Positions 17,704 through 25,974 of a stretch of DNA of 35,252 bases are shown here, piece by piece. This DNA is from Gammaproteobacteria bacterium (GTDB taxonomy: Bacteria; Pseudomonadota; Gammaproteobacteria; Enterobacterales; Kangiellaceae). Both the position numbers and the translations under genes were made by a program. The number at the start of each line of letters is the position of its first letter. Positions within the stretch are counted from its first letter, which is position 1. The stretch covers positions 1-35,252 of the forward strand of contig JABXIW010000082.1 in NCBI GenBank assembly GCA_013372875.1, read 5' to 3'. A model generated the notes under the pieces. It was not told the origin of the DNA. It searched no databases and saw only the letters and a list, made by a program, of their open reading frames with translations.

Positions 17704-18150
17704 TTATTCTTGAGTTTCTTTACCATCAACAATAAAGCCAATTTTACGCTCAGGAACTTCTTCAGCAATCCTTTCGATATAGCACAATAGTTGCACATTG
17801 GATTGGTGAGTCAGCAACATGCACGGATTGCCGCCTACATGACCTTCAATTCGGATCCCATGAAATGATTCTTGAGCCAGTCTGGTTACACTGATCTGCA
17901 TTCCACCTGATAAAATGGCCGTAATCGCAGGTTGCGCATCGGCAGGTGTGTTTTGACGCCACAAACGAATGGTATTCGCCAGGCTACGTATCAATTCACC
18001 AGAGGAGCGATAATCATTCATTTCTTGACTGGTCGAGTTAAGCTGATCCACTGGCAAGGTGGGCGGCTTAACATCAGGGTGGATGTTTTGGAACACTTCA
18101 ACTTCTTGTGGCTGGCGCTGTTGAATGATGGTTTTGTATTGATCGCTCAT
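17704..18150 (-). CDS. Conserved-looking hypothetical protein
   Basis: A 148-residue protein I cannot assign to a family. The ATG at 18150 (MSDQYKTIIQQRQ) is preferred; the frame stays open further upstream, but that extension is low-complexity, hydrophobic and overlaps the promoter side of the divergent dedA gene. The N-terminal 45 residues are polar and Pro/Gln-rich. A C-terminal domain (about 50-148) has an alternating strand/helix look: QPAITAILSGGMQISVTRL, FHGIRIEGHVGGNPCMLLTHQSN, VQLLCYIERIAEEVPERKIGF. No signal peptide or membrane segment, so it is probably cytoplasmic. Normal codon use suggests a resident gene. Confidence 0.65.
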   Translation of the reverse strand: MSDQYKTIIQQRQPQEVEVFQNIHPDVKPPTLPVDQLNSTSQEMNDYRSSGELIRSLANTIRLWRQNTPADAQPAITAILSGGMQISVTRLAQESFHGIRIEGHVGGNPCMLLTHQSNVQLLCYIERIAEEVPERKIGFIVDGKETQE

Positions 18151-18222
18151 GCTTTTTGGCTGATTTATGAATATGAATAGCAAGATAAACGACTCATATC
18201 TAATTATCAAGGCTAATACGAA

Positions 18223-19026
18223 TTGGCTATCGACATTTCCAGTAAATTTGTTCATGATGCGGCCATGGAACAAATGGTCGATAACATTTTAAATTGGATC
18301 AGCGCTAATCCGCATTGGGCGGGTTTGGCGGTTCTTGCCATTGCATTTTTAGAGTCTTTGGCCATTGTTGGATTGGCCGTTCCAGGTTGGTTGTTGCTCG
18401 TTGGTGTTGGCTCTTTGATTGGTGCTGGGCATTTAAATTTTTGGCTGATAAGCCTTGCCAGTTTTACTGGCGCAGCATTAGGGCAAATGGTTTCTTTTGC
18501 GGTGGGTTATTATTTTAATGATCGTATCCATCAATGGTCATGGGTGAAAAGGCATCAAGCCATGCTGGATCGCGCTGAACACTTTTTTAAACAACATGGC
18601 TTTGCCGGCATTTTAATTGGCCAATTTATTGGCCCTATTCGCGCAGTCATCTCTTTGGTGGCAGGTGTTTTATCCATGCCCATCAAAAAGTTTATCTTGG
18701 CGGTGATACTCGCCACCTTGATCTGGGCGCCAGTGTATTTAATGCCTGGAGTATTAGTTGGCGCCGCTTTAACTTTTGATCAAAAACAGATGTGGGTGGT
18801 GCTGATAAGCATTGTCTTATTGAGCATGAGCCTTTGGTTGATTGGTCGCTATTTGTTTGACCGCTATAAAACTTCTCAAACTAATGAGTTGCTGCCTACA
18901 AGGCGTCATTTGGTTTTTGTGTTGATGCTTTTGCTGCTAATGATGGTGATTGGCTTTTTACTAGTAACGGATTATGGCGTTTTAATGTTGGATTTGGCTG
19001 GAAAAATTTGGGTGGTAATTAGCTAA
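18223..19026 (+). CDS. DedA/VTT-domain inner-membrane protein
   Basis: Polytopic inner-membrane protein of the DedA (SNARE-associated, VTT) family, whose members act as lipid-carrier flippases or membrane-homeostasis factors. Visible: NPHWAGLAVLAIAFLESLAIVG near the N-terminus, the re-entrant segment with PGWLLLVGVGSL, and QFIGPIRAVISLVAGVLSMP with the family's conserved arginine. Two further hydrophobic helices follow. The TTG at 18223 has an AAGG site 10 bases upstream; an ATG at 18265 (MEQMVDN) would give the more usual N-terminus but lacks a clear ribosome site. The stop overlaps the next gene by one base (TAATG). Confidence 0.88.
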   Translation: MAIDISSKFVHDAAMEQMVDNILNWISANPHWAGLAVLAIAFLESLAIVGLAVPGWLLLVGVGSLIGAGHLNFWLISLASFTGAALGQMVSFAVGYYFNDRIHQWSWVKRHQAMLDRAEHFFKQHGFAGILIGQFIGPIRAVISLVAGVLSMPIKKFILAVILATLIWAPVYLMPGVLVGAALTFDQKQMWVVLISIVLLSMSLWLIGRYLFDRYKTSQTNELLPTRRHLVFVLMLLLLMMVIGFLLVTDYGVLMLDLAGKIWVVIS

Positions 19027-19676
19027 TGATTGCAGAGTTATTGAATAATTATTGGCAAGAATTTTTATTGATTGCATCGGCGCACCTGTTAGCAGTAGCA
19101 AGTCCAGGACCTGATTTTGCAATTGTTATGCGCCAGAGTTTGATCTTTGGCCGCAAGCCGGCGATTGTCACCAGTATCGGTATTGGCCTTGCTATTTTTG
19201 TGCACGTTGCCGTCGCTTTAATTGGTGTGGGAGCTTTGATTAAAAGTACTCCGTGGCTATTTACCAGTATTAAAATCGCTGGTGCTCTTTACTTAGGTTA
19301 TATCGGCCTGCAAGCAATTCGAGCAAAAAAATCTAGCAGTCAGGCTCAAAGTGTAGTTAGCGCTGATGAATTGATGCCTTTAGCTAAAGCCTTCCGACAG
19401 GGCTTTATTACTAATGTTTTAAATCCAAAGGCAACCTTGTTTTTCTTTTCCTTATTTACCAGCCTAATTAGCTTAACCACCCCCATTAAAATTCAAGCGC
19501 TTTACGGTGTCTGGATGGCATTTGCCACTGGCGCTTGGTTTGTAGGTCTATCTTTCTTGTTAAGCCATCAAAGAGTCAGGCAATTCTTTGGCAATTTTGG
19601 CCATTGGATTGATCGAATCTTAGGTGTTTTCTTAATTGGCTTAGCTCTAGTTTTATTGTTTGCAAAAATTAACTAG
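19026..19676 (+). CDS. LysE/RhtB-family amino acid exporter
   Basis: Inner-membrane translocator of 216 residues with six predicted helices. The family signature VASPGPDFAIVMRQSLIFGRKPAI lies at residues 24-47, followed by the IGLAIFVHVAVALIGVGALI helix and GALYLGYIGLQAIRAK. FRQGFITNVLNPKATLFFFSLF is the second conserved stretch. Members export amino acids such as homoserine, threonine or lysine; the substrate here cannot be read from sequence. It overlaps the dedA stop by one base, so the two are probably translated from one message. It converges on the sensor kinase gene. Confidence 0.92.
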   Translation: MIAELLNNYWQEFLLIASAHLLAVASPGPDFAIVMRQSLIFGRKPAIVTSIGIGLAIFVHVAVALIGVGALIKSTPWLFTSIKIAGALYLGYIGLQAIRAKKSSSQAQSVVSADELMPLAKAFRQGFITNVLNPKATLFFFSLFTSLISLTTPIKIQALYGVWMAFATGAWFVGLSFLLSHQRVRQFFGNFGHWIDRILGVFLIGLALVLLFAKIN

Positions 19677-19700
19677 AGCTGGTTTTAGCTAACCTTTCGA

Positions 19701-21122
19701 TTACAAAGGTAAACTCAAAGTTACTTTTAAACCTTCCGATAAGCCGCAGTCAGCTCCATTTTGAGCACTGATGGTACCGCCATTGGCCTCGATGCCGCGC
19801 TTGGCAATGGCTAGCCCAAGACCAGTACCGCCAGAGGTTCTTTCACGAGCTTCAGTAGGGCGATAAAAAGGCTCAAAGATTTTTTCGAGGTGTTGTTGTT
19901 TGACACCAGGGCCATGATCATGGATCTCAATCTTAATGCTATCTTCAGTTGCATAGAGTTTTAAATCAACGCAAGTGTTGGGCTTGGTATGGCGAATCGC
20001 ATTACGCAAAATATTTTCCGCTGCACGCGCCACTAAGCCGTAATAGCCATAAAACTCAAACTCTTTTTCGGCAATAAATTTAACTTTTTTATCCGCAGCT
20101 GCCGCTTCAAATTGGGCATCTTGTACCAATACTGAAAGTAAATCATTAAGCACAAACTTTGATCTTTCTTCGTAGAAGTGACCACGTTCTAACGCAGCAA
20201 CTTGCAGCAGTTCACCAATCATTTCATCCAGTCGCTCGATTTCAAGCTCTATCCGTTCTAGGTGGTTTTTGTTCTCATCGGTTGCTTTGTTAAGCGCTAA
20301 ACCCGAAGCAATTTGCATCCGCGTCAATGGCGAACGCAGTTCATGCGAAACGTCACTGAGTAAGCGCTTTTGCGAATGTATCATGTTGTCGATTTTATCT
20401 GCCATACGGTCAAAATCTTGAGCCAAATCGATAAATTCATCATGACGATTGCCCATAAAGTTACGTGCTCGGGCTTGCAGATCGCCTGCAGCAAAGGCTC
20501 TGGTAGCTTTTTGCAATTGATGAATGGGGCGAGTCAAATACCAAGCCAGCCCAAAGCAAACCAAACTACTGATCCCTAATGCCGCCAAAATGGTCCAAAT
20601 TGAAGTGGAATGATAAATGTAAGAAAGCACCGTATAAAAATGCTGCTTGGTTTTTTTGCTTAGATAAAGCTGATAATGCTTACCGCGGTTATAAACAATT
20701 TCAGGACCATAGTAACCTACATTGTTATCAATCACGGTAGCGAGCTTTTGAGTGCGTTTGTTAAAAGCTCGTAGTTTATAAATGGCCTCAGGCACTTCAC
20801 GTTCAAATAAATCTTTACCAAATTTGTCCAAAATATAAGCATTGTCTAATATTTTTTGGATCTTTTTTGGTTGTAAAATTTTGAGATCTTGATATTCATC
20901 AATTAAGCGCTTTTGCTGAATGAATATTGCCGTTTTTCGCAGCTCCAAAAGTTCGCTACGCTCGATTGGAACCAAGCGGCTTTCTTGTTCAGATAAGCTA
21001 TAAAGAAAAACAGTAGTGGCCAGTACAATTAAAGTTGCTAGCCAGAACCATAAAAAGATTTTCCAAAATAAATTGGGGCGGGCAATTTTACGAATCGAGG
21101 GAGACATATTGGTAGCCGACAC
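19701..21122 (-). CDS. cpxA: CpxA-like envelope-stress sensor histidine kinase
   Basis: Inner-membrane sensor kinase of 473 residues. Helix TM1 spans about residues 22-42, a periplasmic sensor of about 130 residues follows, then TM2 at about 173-195, a HAMP linker, a HisKA domain with LLSDVSHELRSPLTRMQ (phospho-acceptor His260), and a HATPase domain with NILRNAIRHT, DHGPGV and GGTGLGLAIAKR. The H-box matches CpxA closely. The upstream regulator gene overlaps it. The frame opens with a GTG at 21122; an ATG at 21107 (MSPSIRK) is an equally plausible start. Its position next to a CpxR-like regulator and a CpxP-like gene supports the name. Confidence 0.88.
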   Translation of the reverse strand: MSATNMSPSIRKIARPNLFWKIFLWFWLATLIVLATTVFLYSLSEQESRLVPIERSELLELRKTAIFIQQKRLIDEYQDLKILQPKKIQKILDNAYILDKFGKDLFEREVPEAIYKLRAFNKRTQKLATVIDNNVGYYGPEIVYNRGKHYQLYLSKKTKQHFYTVLSYIYHSTSIWTILAALGISSLVCFGLAWYLTRPIHQLQKATRAFAAGDLQARARNFMGNRHDEFIDLAQDFDRMADKIDNMIHSQKRLLSDVSHELRSPLTRMQIASGLALNKATDENKNHLERIELEIERLDEMIGELLQVAALERGHFYEERSKFVLNDLLSVLVQDAQFEAAAADKKVKFIAEKEFEFYGYYGLVARAAENILRNAIRHTKPNTCVDLKLYATEDSIKIEIHDHGPGVKQQHLEKIFEPFYRPTEARERTSGGTGLGLAIAKRGIEANGGTISAQNGADCGLSEGLKVTLSLPL

Positions 21123-21786
21123 CTCTTACTGTCTTGATACGGTCATCTCCTTTCTCATCAGAGCCTAACTTGCGTCTTAAATTACTGATGTGCATATCAA
21201 TGCTACGATCATAAGGCTCAAGTTTACGTCCTAAACATTGCTCTGATAATTGATCTCGATCTACTAAGTGTCCAGCGTGTGACATCAACAAATATAAAAT
21301 ATCGAACTCGGTCGCAGTTAATTTGACCGATTTATTATCTTGTAAAACTTCACGCGCAGAAGGATTAATATAAACATCTGCGATATGGATTGATTCGAGT
21401 TTCTGATTTTTAGTTTTATAAATATTTTCGGTACGGCGCAAAATCGAGCGAATTCTAGCGGTTAACTCGCGAGGGTTGCAAGGTTTGGCAATATAATCAT
21501 CAGCGCCAAGTTCTAAACCAACGATACGGTCAATTTCATCACCGCGTGCAGTCAACATTAAAATCGGAACTTGTGATTCTTTACGTACTTCTTTTAACAC
21601 CTCAAAACCATTTAGATTCGGAAGCATCACATCAAGAACCATTAAATCAAATTCTTGGGCTAAAATTTGTTTTGCCGCGGTGCTGCCATCGTGGGCTAGG
21701 CTTATATCGAATCCTTCATTGCTCAAGTATTCATTGAGTAATTGACAAAGTTCAATATCGTCATCGGCTAATAGTAATCGTGCCAT
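21088..21786 (-). CDS. cpxR: CpxR-like response regulator
   Basis: OmpR/PhoB-class response regulator of 232 residues. The receiver domain has the acidic pocket DDD (8-10), the phospho-acceptor Asp52 in MVLDVMLPNLNGFEVL, and the conserved Lys in DDYIAKPCNPREL. The winged-helix DNA-binding domain has VKLTATEFDILYLL and the recognition segment EPYDRSIDMHISNLRRKLG, nearly that of E. coli CpxR, then TVRGVGYQYV. It overlaps the kinase gene by up to 35 bases, indicating translational coupling. Three CpxR-type pentamers lie upstream, so autoregulation is likely. Confidence 0.92.
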   Translation of the reverse strand: MARLLLADDDIELCQLLNEYLSNEGFDISLAHDGSTAAKQILAQEFDLMVLDVMLPNLNGFEVLKEVRKESQVPILMLTARGDEIDRIVGLELGADDYIAKPCNPRELTARIRSILRRTENIYKTKNQKLESIHIADVYINPSAREVLQDNKSVKLTATEFDILYLLMSHAGHLVDRDQLSEQCLGRKLEPYDRSIDMHISNLRRKLGSDEKGDDRIKTVRGVGYQYVSLDS

Positions 21787-21847
21787 ACTAATTTTTCTTA
21801 TAATTCATACAGATGCTCAAATAATATCATGAAATTTAAGAAATTAT

Positions 21848-21894
21848 GTAAAGTTTAGTCAGCGCTCTTTACATGACTTTTACTAAACCTTTAC
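21848..21894. promoter_or_regulatory. CpxR-type operator between cpxR and cpxP
   Basis: Three exact TTTAC pentamers at 21868, 21879 and 21890 are spaced at exactly 11 bases (6-base gaps), and an inverted GTAAA lies at 21848. On the minus strand this reads GTAAA-N6-GTAAA-N6-GTAAA, matching the known CpxR box (two GTAAA about 5-6 bases apart). The 11-base period is one DNA turn, as expected for head-to-tail OmpR-family dimers. The site is shared by the divergent cpxR and cpxP/spy genes. Confidence 0.8.
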
Positions 21895-21999
21895 CCAATC
21901 CTAATAGAATTGGTTAATAAAAGCGGTATATTAGATTTAACTACACAGGGCGGTGATATAAATTACCGTTTAACAGATTCTGACAGTATGGAGTCATTT

Positions 22000-22479
22000 A
22001 TGAATAAGTTAAAAAAAGTATCAATTGCTGCGGCTTTATTAGCGTCAGCTGGCGCTATGTCGATGAGCGCAATCGCAGGTCCAGGTCACCAGCACGATAA
22101 AAAAGCACATTATAAAGAGAAGTTATACAAAAAGTTAGAGCTAACTGAAGCACAAAGAGCTCAGATCAAAGCCAATAAAGAGCAGCGCCACGCGCAAATG
22201 AAAGCTAGCAAAGTGCGTATGAGCGAGCTTAAAAAAGAGCTTCATGAAGTTATGCAGCAAGACAACTTAGATCGCGGAAGACTTCGCAGCCTATTAGCAC
22301 AGGAAGCTGATTTAAAAGCTGAAAAGATGGCACAAAAGCACGCAGCGGGCCAAGAGTTTAGAGCCATGTTGACCGACGAGCAGCGCGTAAAGTTAAAAGA
22401 GTTTAAAGCTCGTATGCAAGAAAAACGTGCGGCTCACAAAGAAATGCGCAAAGAGCGCCGCGGTGAAAAAACCGAATAA
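22000..22479 (+). CDS. cpxP: CpxP/Spy-like periplasmic stress protein
   Basis: Periplasmic protein of the Spy/CpxP family, 159 residues, that in known cases binds the CpxA sensor domain or acts as an ATP-independent chaperone. Signal peptide at about 1-26 (KKVSIAAALLASAGAMSMSA, then IA). The mature part is a highly charged, Lys/Arg/Glu-rich helical protein with the two family LTxxQ motifs: LELTEAQRAQIK and MLTDEQRVKLKEF. The start is set by a GGAG site at 21990-21993, six bases before the ATG at 22000; the upstream extension of the frame gives no signal peptide. It is divergent from cpxRA with shared CpxR boxes, and a strong terminator follows. Confidence 0.88.
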   Translation: MNKLKKVSIAAALLASAGAMSMSAIAGPGHQHDKKAHYKEKLYKKLELTEAQRAQIKANKEQRHAQMKASKVRMSELKKELHEVMQQDNLDRGRLRSLLAQEADLKAEKMAQKHAAGQEFRAMLTDEQRVKLKEFKARMQEKRAAHKEMRKERRGEKTE

Positions 22480-22519
22480 GATTTCAATTCTACCCTAAAA
22501 TTTCTCCTAAGAAATAATT

Positions 22520-22547
22520 AGCCACTGTTTTTCAGTGGCTTTTTTTT
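22520..22547 (+). terminator. Rho-independent terminator after cpxP
   Basis: Stem AGCCACTG - TTTTT - CAGTGGCT (8 pairs) followed by a long T-run, 40 bases after the cpxP stop. Confidence 0.9.
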
Positions 22548-22584
22548 GTTAGTATAAAAGTCAAATTTTATAGAGATTTATATA

Positions 22585-23406
22585 TTGCGCTTTAATGCTG
22601 ACCAAAACTGGCTTATCAAAAGTCCAGAACTGCTTAAATTGGATTCCGAGCTTTCTGCTGCGTCTTTAATCGCTGGGTTAGAAGCCAACAGCAAGTTTAA
22701 ATTTGAGAAAACTCATCGTTTAGGTGTTTATTTCGAGCAATTGTGGAATCACCTAGTTAGTACCGGTAATGATTTAGAACTGGTTGCGCAAAATCTGCAA
22801 GTGATCATTGATAAGCATACTTTTGGAGAGTTTGATTCAATCATTAAGCAAAATGATAAAACTATTCACTGCGAATTAGCGGTTAAATTCTACTTGCAAA
22901 TTGGTTCGGGAGATAAGCTATCTGATTGGGTCGGTCCAAATCTAAAAGATCGTTTTGATGATAAGCACCAAAGGCTATTTGCGCATCAATTAGCGTTATC
23001 GGATAAGCCGGAAATTATGCAATGGCTTAAAGAAAAAGCGATTAGCATAGATGGTAAGAGACTACTGACAAAAGGAAGATTATTTTATCCCTATCAAGAT
23101 TTTATACAGAAGAACTTTAATTTTCCACAAGAAGTCAATCCAGGCCACAGCAAAGGATTTTGGATTAGTTATATAGAATTGGATTCATTATTATCGTCAA
23201 CGGACTATCACTGGTATCAATTACCGCGTTTTTATTGGCTAGCAGAAATTGAGCAGATAGACGAACAGTTACTGTCAGTCGAAACATCTTTTACTGGCTT
23301 TAGTTTGCAGAAAATTGTAGCGCTTGAAGAGGGCCAAGAAGTGATGCGTGGCTTTGTGGTTAATGATGATTGGTTACACAAAGCCAAGCAGCGGATTAAA
23401 ATCTGA
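22585..23406 (+). CDS. DUF1853 family protein
   Basis: A 273-residue protein of the DUF1853 family, widespread in gammaproteobacteria and of unknown function. The N-terminal FNADQNWLIKSPELL matches the family start, as do HRLGVYFEQLWNHLV, a nuclease-like ITFGEFD/HCELAVKFYLQ region (here HTFGEFDSIIKQNDKTIHCELAVKF) and the KGFWI segment. The Asp plus Glu-x-Ala-x-Lys arrangement resembles the PD-(D/E)XK nuclease core; that is my reading, not established. The start is TTG at 22585, the only start that keeps the conserved N-terminus. It converges on acs with just 6 bases between stop codons and no hairpin. Confidence 0.8.
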   Translation: MRFNADQNWLIKSPELLKLDSELSAASLIAGLEANSKFKFEKTHRLGVYFEQLWNHLVSTGNDLELVAQNLQVIIDKHTFGEFDSIIKQNDKTIHCELAVKFYLQIGSGDKLSDWVGPNLKDRFDDKHQRLFAHQLALSDKPEIMQWLKEKAISIDGKRLLTKGRLFYPYQDFIQKNFNFPQEVNPGHSKGFWISYIELDSLLSSTDYHWYQLPRFYWLAEIEQIDEQLLSVETSFTGFSLQKIVALEEGQEVMRGFVVNDDWLHKAKQRIKI

Positions 23407-23412
23407 AAGTGA

Positions 23413-25344
23413 TCAAAGTCGATTATTAATCAAATCTTCAACTACCGATGGATCTGCTAGAGTAGAAGTATCGCCTAAGTTTTCTAATTCGTTCTCAGCA
23501 ATCTTGCGCAAAATGCGGCGCATGATTTTCCCTGATCGAGTTTTCGGCAAACCCGGCGCCCACTGAATTTTATCTGGCTTAGCAATGGGCCCAATTTCTT
23601 TGGCTACATGAGCAACCAGCTCGCTAATTAATTTATCTGACATTGCAGTGCCTGTCATTGGTGTAACGTAAGCGTAAATGCCTTGGCCTTTAATGTCGTG
23701 CGGATAACCCACCACTGCGGCTTCTGCGACAGCAGGGTGCAAAACTAAAGCGCTTTCAATTTCGGCTGTACCTAAACGGTGGCCAGAGATGTTTAATACA
23801 TCATCCATACGCCCAGTGATCCAGTAATAGCCATCAGCATCGCGACGAGCGCCATCGCCAGTAAAGTAGTAGCCAGAATATTGCGAAAAATAAGTATCAA
23901 AAAAACGCTGTTGATCGCCATAGACGCCGCGCATTTGCCCTGGCCAAGATGCTTTCATAACCAAGCTGCCACTGGCTTCGCCCTCTAACTCTTTTCCATC
24001 TTTATCTAGGATTGCAGGCTGAACGCCAAAGAAAGGACGGGTTGCAGAGCCAGGCTTTAATGGCGTGGCACCTGGCAGTGGCGAAATTAAGATACCACCA
24101 GTTTCTGTTTGCCACCAAGTATCGACAATCGGACAACGCTCTTCGCCCACTACCTTGTCATACCATTCCCAAGCTTCAGGATTAATCGGCTCACCTACGG
24201 TTCCAAGTAAACGCAGTGATTGGCGAGAAGTGGAAGTTACTGGCTCATCACCAAGCGCCATTAATGCTCGAATCGCCGTAGGTGCGGTATAGAATATATT
24301 GACTTTATGTTTATCGACGACATCCCAGAAGCGCGAAGCAGTTGGATAATTAGGTACACCCTCAAACATTAAAGTGGTAGCGCCATTAGCGAGTGGTCCA
24401 TAGAAAATATAGGAATGACCTGTGATCCAGCCAGCATCGGCAGTACACCAATAAATGTCACCATCGTGATAATCAAACACATATTTATGAGTCATGGCCG
24501 CATAAAGGATATAGCCGCCAGAAGTGTGCAAAACACCTTTTGGTTTACCCGTTGAACCTGAGGTATAAAGAATAAACAGCGGATCTTCGGCATCCATAAT
24601 TTCAGGAGTGCATTCAGTGTCCATTTCGAGTTTTAATTGATTGTAATCCACATCGCGTTTGCCAAACCAACCTGTGGTTTTTTGGGTATGCTTAACGACA
24701 AAAACCGTATGCACATTTGAGCAACCCTCAAGCGCTTCATCGGTATTGGCTTTGAGTGGAACCTTCTTGCCACCGCGCACCCCCTCATCGGCAGTAATCA
24801 CCACTTGGCAATCGCTGTCTAAAATTCGTGTTTTTAAGGCTTCTGGAGAAAAACCGCCGAATACTACTGAATGTACCGCACCAATTCGAGCGCAGGCTAG
24901 CATGGCGTAACCTACTTCTGGGATCATGGGCATATAGATACAAACGCGATCGCCTTTTTTAACCCCGCGCGATTTTAAAGCATTGGCAAAACGGCAAACC
25001 TCATCGTGCAATTCTTGATAGGAAATATGTTTTTGTTGATTGGGTTCATCGCCTTCCCAAATAATCGCCGTTTGCTCGGCTTTGTCTTGTAAATGGCGAT
25101 CAATACAGTTGTAGCTTACATTGAGCTTAGCGCCTTCGAACCATTTGATGGAAGCTTTTGTATAATCAACATCGCTTAGAGTCTGCCAAGGTTCAAACCA
25201 ATCCACAAACTCATTGGCCATTCGCGTCCAGAACCGCTCAGGATTCTCGATCGATTGTTGATACATCTGTTGGTATCGCTCTTCATCGATATGCGGCGTA
25301 TGTGCCGGGATAGAGCGAATAGGGTAGGCTTTCACCTCAGACAT
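23413..25344 (-). CDS. acs: Acetyl-CoA synthetase
   Basis: AMP-forming acetyl-CoA synthetase that activates acetate in two steps through acetyl-AMP. The 643-residue protein has the adenylate-forming signatures: [19 protein letters not shown] (P-loop), [28 protein letters not shown], and the C-terminal [18 protein letters not shown], in which the lysine after SG is catalytic and is acetylated by Pat in studied species. The N-terminal [27 protein letters not shown] segment is the Acs cap. A GGAG site precedes the ATG. It stands alone, with a candidate promoter just upstream. Confidence 0.97.
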   Translation of the reverse strand: MSEVKAYPIRSIPAHTPHIDEERYQQMYQQSIENPERFWTRMANEFVDWFEPWQTLSDVDYTKASIKWFEGAKLNVSYNCIDRHLQDKAEQTAIIWEGDEPNQQKHISYQELHDEVCRFANALKSRGVKKGDRVCIYMPMIPEVGYAMLACARIGAVHSVVFGGFSPEALKTRILDSDCQVVITADEGVRGGKKVPLKANTDEALEGCSNVHTVFVVKHTQKTTGWFGKRDVDYNQLKLEMDTECTPEIMDAEDPLFILYTSGSTGKPKGVLHTSGGYILYAAMTHKYVFDYHDGDIYWCTADAGWITGHSYIFYGPLANGATTLMFEGVPNYPTASRFWDVVDKHKVNIFYTAPTAIRALMALGDEPVTSTSRQSLRLLGTVGEPINPEAWEWYDKVVGEERCPIVDTWWQTETGGILISPLPGATPLKPGSATRPFFGVQPAILDKDGKELEGEASGSLVMKASWPGQMRGVYGDQQRFFDTYFSQYSGYYFTGDGARRDADGYYWITGRMDDVLNISGHRLGTAEIESALVLHPAVAEAAVVGYPHDIKGQGIYAYVTPMTGTAMSDKLISELVAHVAKEIGPIAKPDKIQWAPGLPKTRSGKIMRRILRKIAENELENLGDTSTLADPSVVEDLINNRL

Positions 25345-25366
25345 GGCTTGACTCCATAATATTATC

Positions 25367-25394
25367 TTTATAGCCTTATACTAATAGATATCAA
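25367..25394 (-). promoter_or_regulatory. Candidate sigma70 promoter of acs
   Basis: Reading the minus strand, TTGATA (-35, 25389-25394) and TATAAA (-10, 25367-25372) are 16 bases apart, each matching consensus at five of six positions. Transcription would start about 15 bases before the acs ATG, which leaves only a short leader with the GGAG site. Confidence 0.45.
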
Positions 25395-25434
25395 TAACAA
25401 ATAAAAACAATAGATTTAAGATAAGGAACTAAAC

Positions 25435-25974
25435 TTGAAGGACTTCTCTGCTTTAATATTATCTGAAACAAAGACACTTAATGAGCAGCATAAAAATGTT
25501 CATGTCACCTATAAAGACAGAAAAAACTCTAGAAGCGCTATGGAACAATGGAATAGAGCATGTGAGATTTGGCATTCTTATAGATCTGAATTAGATCATT
25601 ATTTAGATAGAGTTTTTAAGGATTTCAAGATAAATGATAAAGAAATAAAAGAGTTTGTTATTACATTTTTGGAGCTTAATCCTTGGTTTTTTAGATCGGG
25701 TTATATAAAGGCTGATTTATTAATAAGAATTAAAAGAAGTTATCTAACAGAAGAAGATAAAAAGAGATTGAGAGTTGTATTATTAAATGCTGTTTTAAGA
25801 ATTGGTACAAGGGAGTATAAAAAATATTGTAGCCTGGCTATGGCTATTCATACAGAGAACTTTATAAGTGAACTTAAAACATTATCGAAAGAAAAAAGTC
25901 CTGTATGCTCGCGAGCAAAACTAATGCTACGTTATATTAATCCAAAATTAGTTGAATATTATCAATCAACCTAA
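25435..25974 (+). CDS. Unrecognised 179-residue protein, AT-rich, foreign-looking
   Basis: I do not recognise a family. The gene starts at TTG with an AAGGA ribosome site 7 bases upstream. The product is soluble, helix-rich and charged, with no signal peptide or membrane segment: an N-terminal Lys/Asn-rich part, WNRACEIWHSYRSELDHYLDRV, a central block FVITFLELNPWFFRSGYIKADL, and helical C-terminal repeats (KKRLRVVLLNAVLRIGTREYKKY). Of 14 arginines, 11 use AGA and one AGG, whereas flanking genes use mainly CGN; this and the AT-rich composition suggest recent transfer. It sits alone between acs and panC, and its last 38 bases overlap the panC 3' end tail to tail. An orphan immunity or defence protein is possible but unsupported. 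Confidence 0.7.
   Translation: MKDFSALILSETKTLNEQHKNVHVTYKDRKNSRSAMEQWNRACEIWHSYRSELDHYLDRVFKDFKINDKEIKEFVITFLELNPWFFRSGYIKADLLIRIKRSYLTEEDKKRLRVVLLNAVLRIGTREYKKYCSLAMAIHTENFISELKTLSKEKSPVCSRAKLMLRYINPKLVEYYQST

Noticed and set aside
18151..18273. 41-codon N-terminal extension of the hypothetical gene at 17704-18150
   Set aside because: It would overlap the dedA 5' end and encodes a low-complexity hydrophobic stretch; the ATG at 18150 gives a sensible start.
21910..21999. 30-codon upstream extension of the cpxP/spy gene from a TTG
   Set aside because: The signal peptide begins at the ATG at 22000, which has a GGAG site at ideal spacing; the extension falls in the promoter region.
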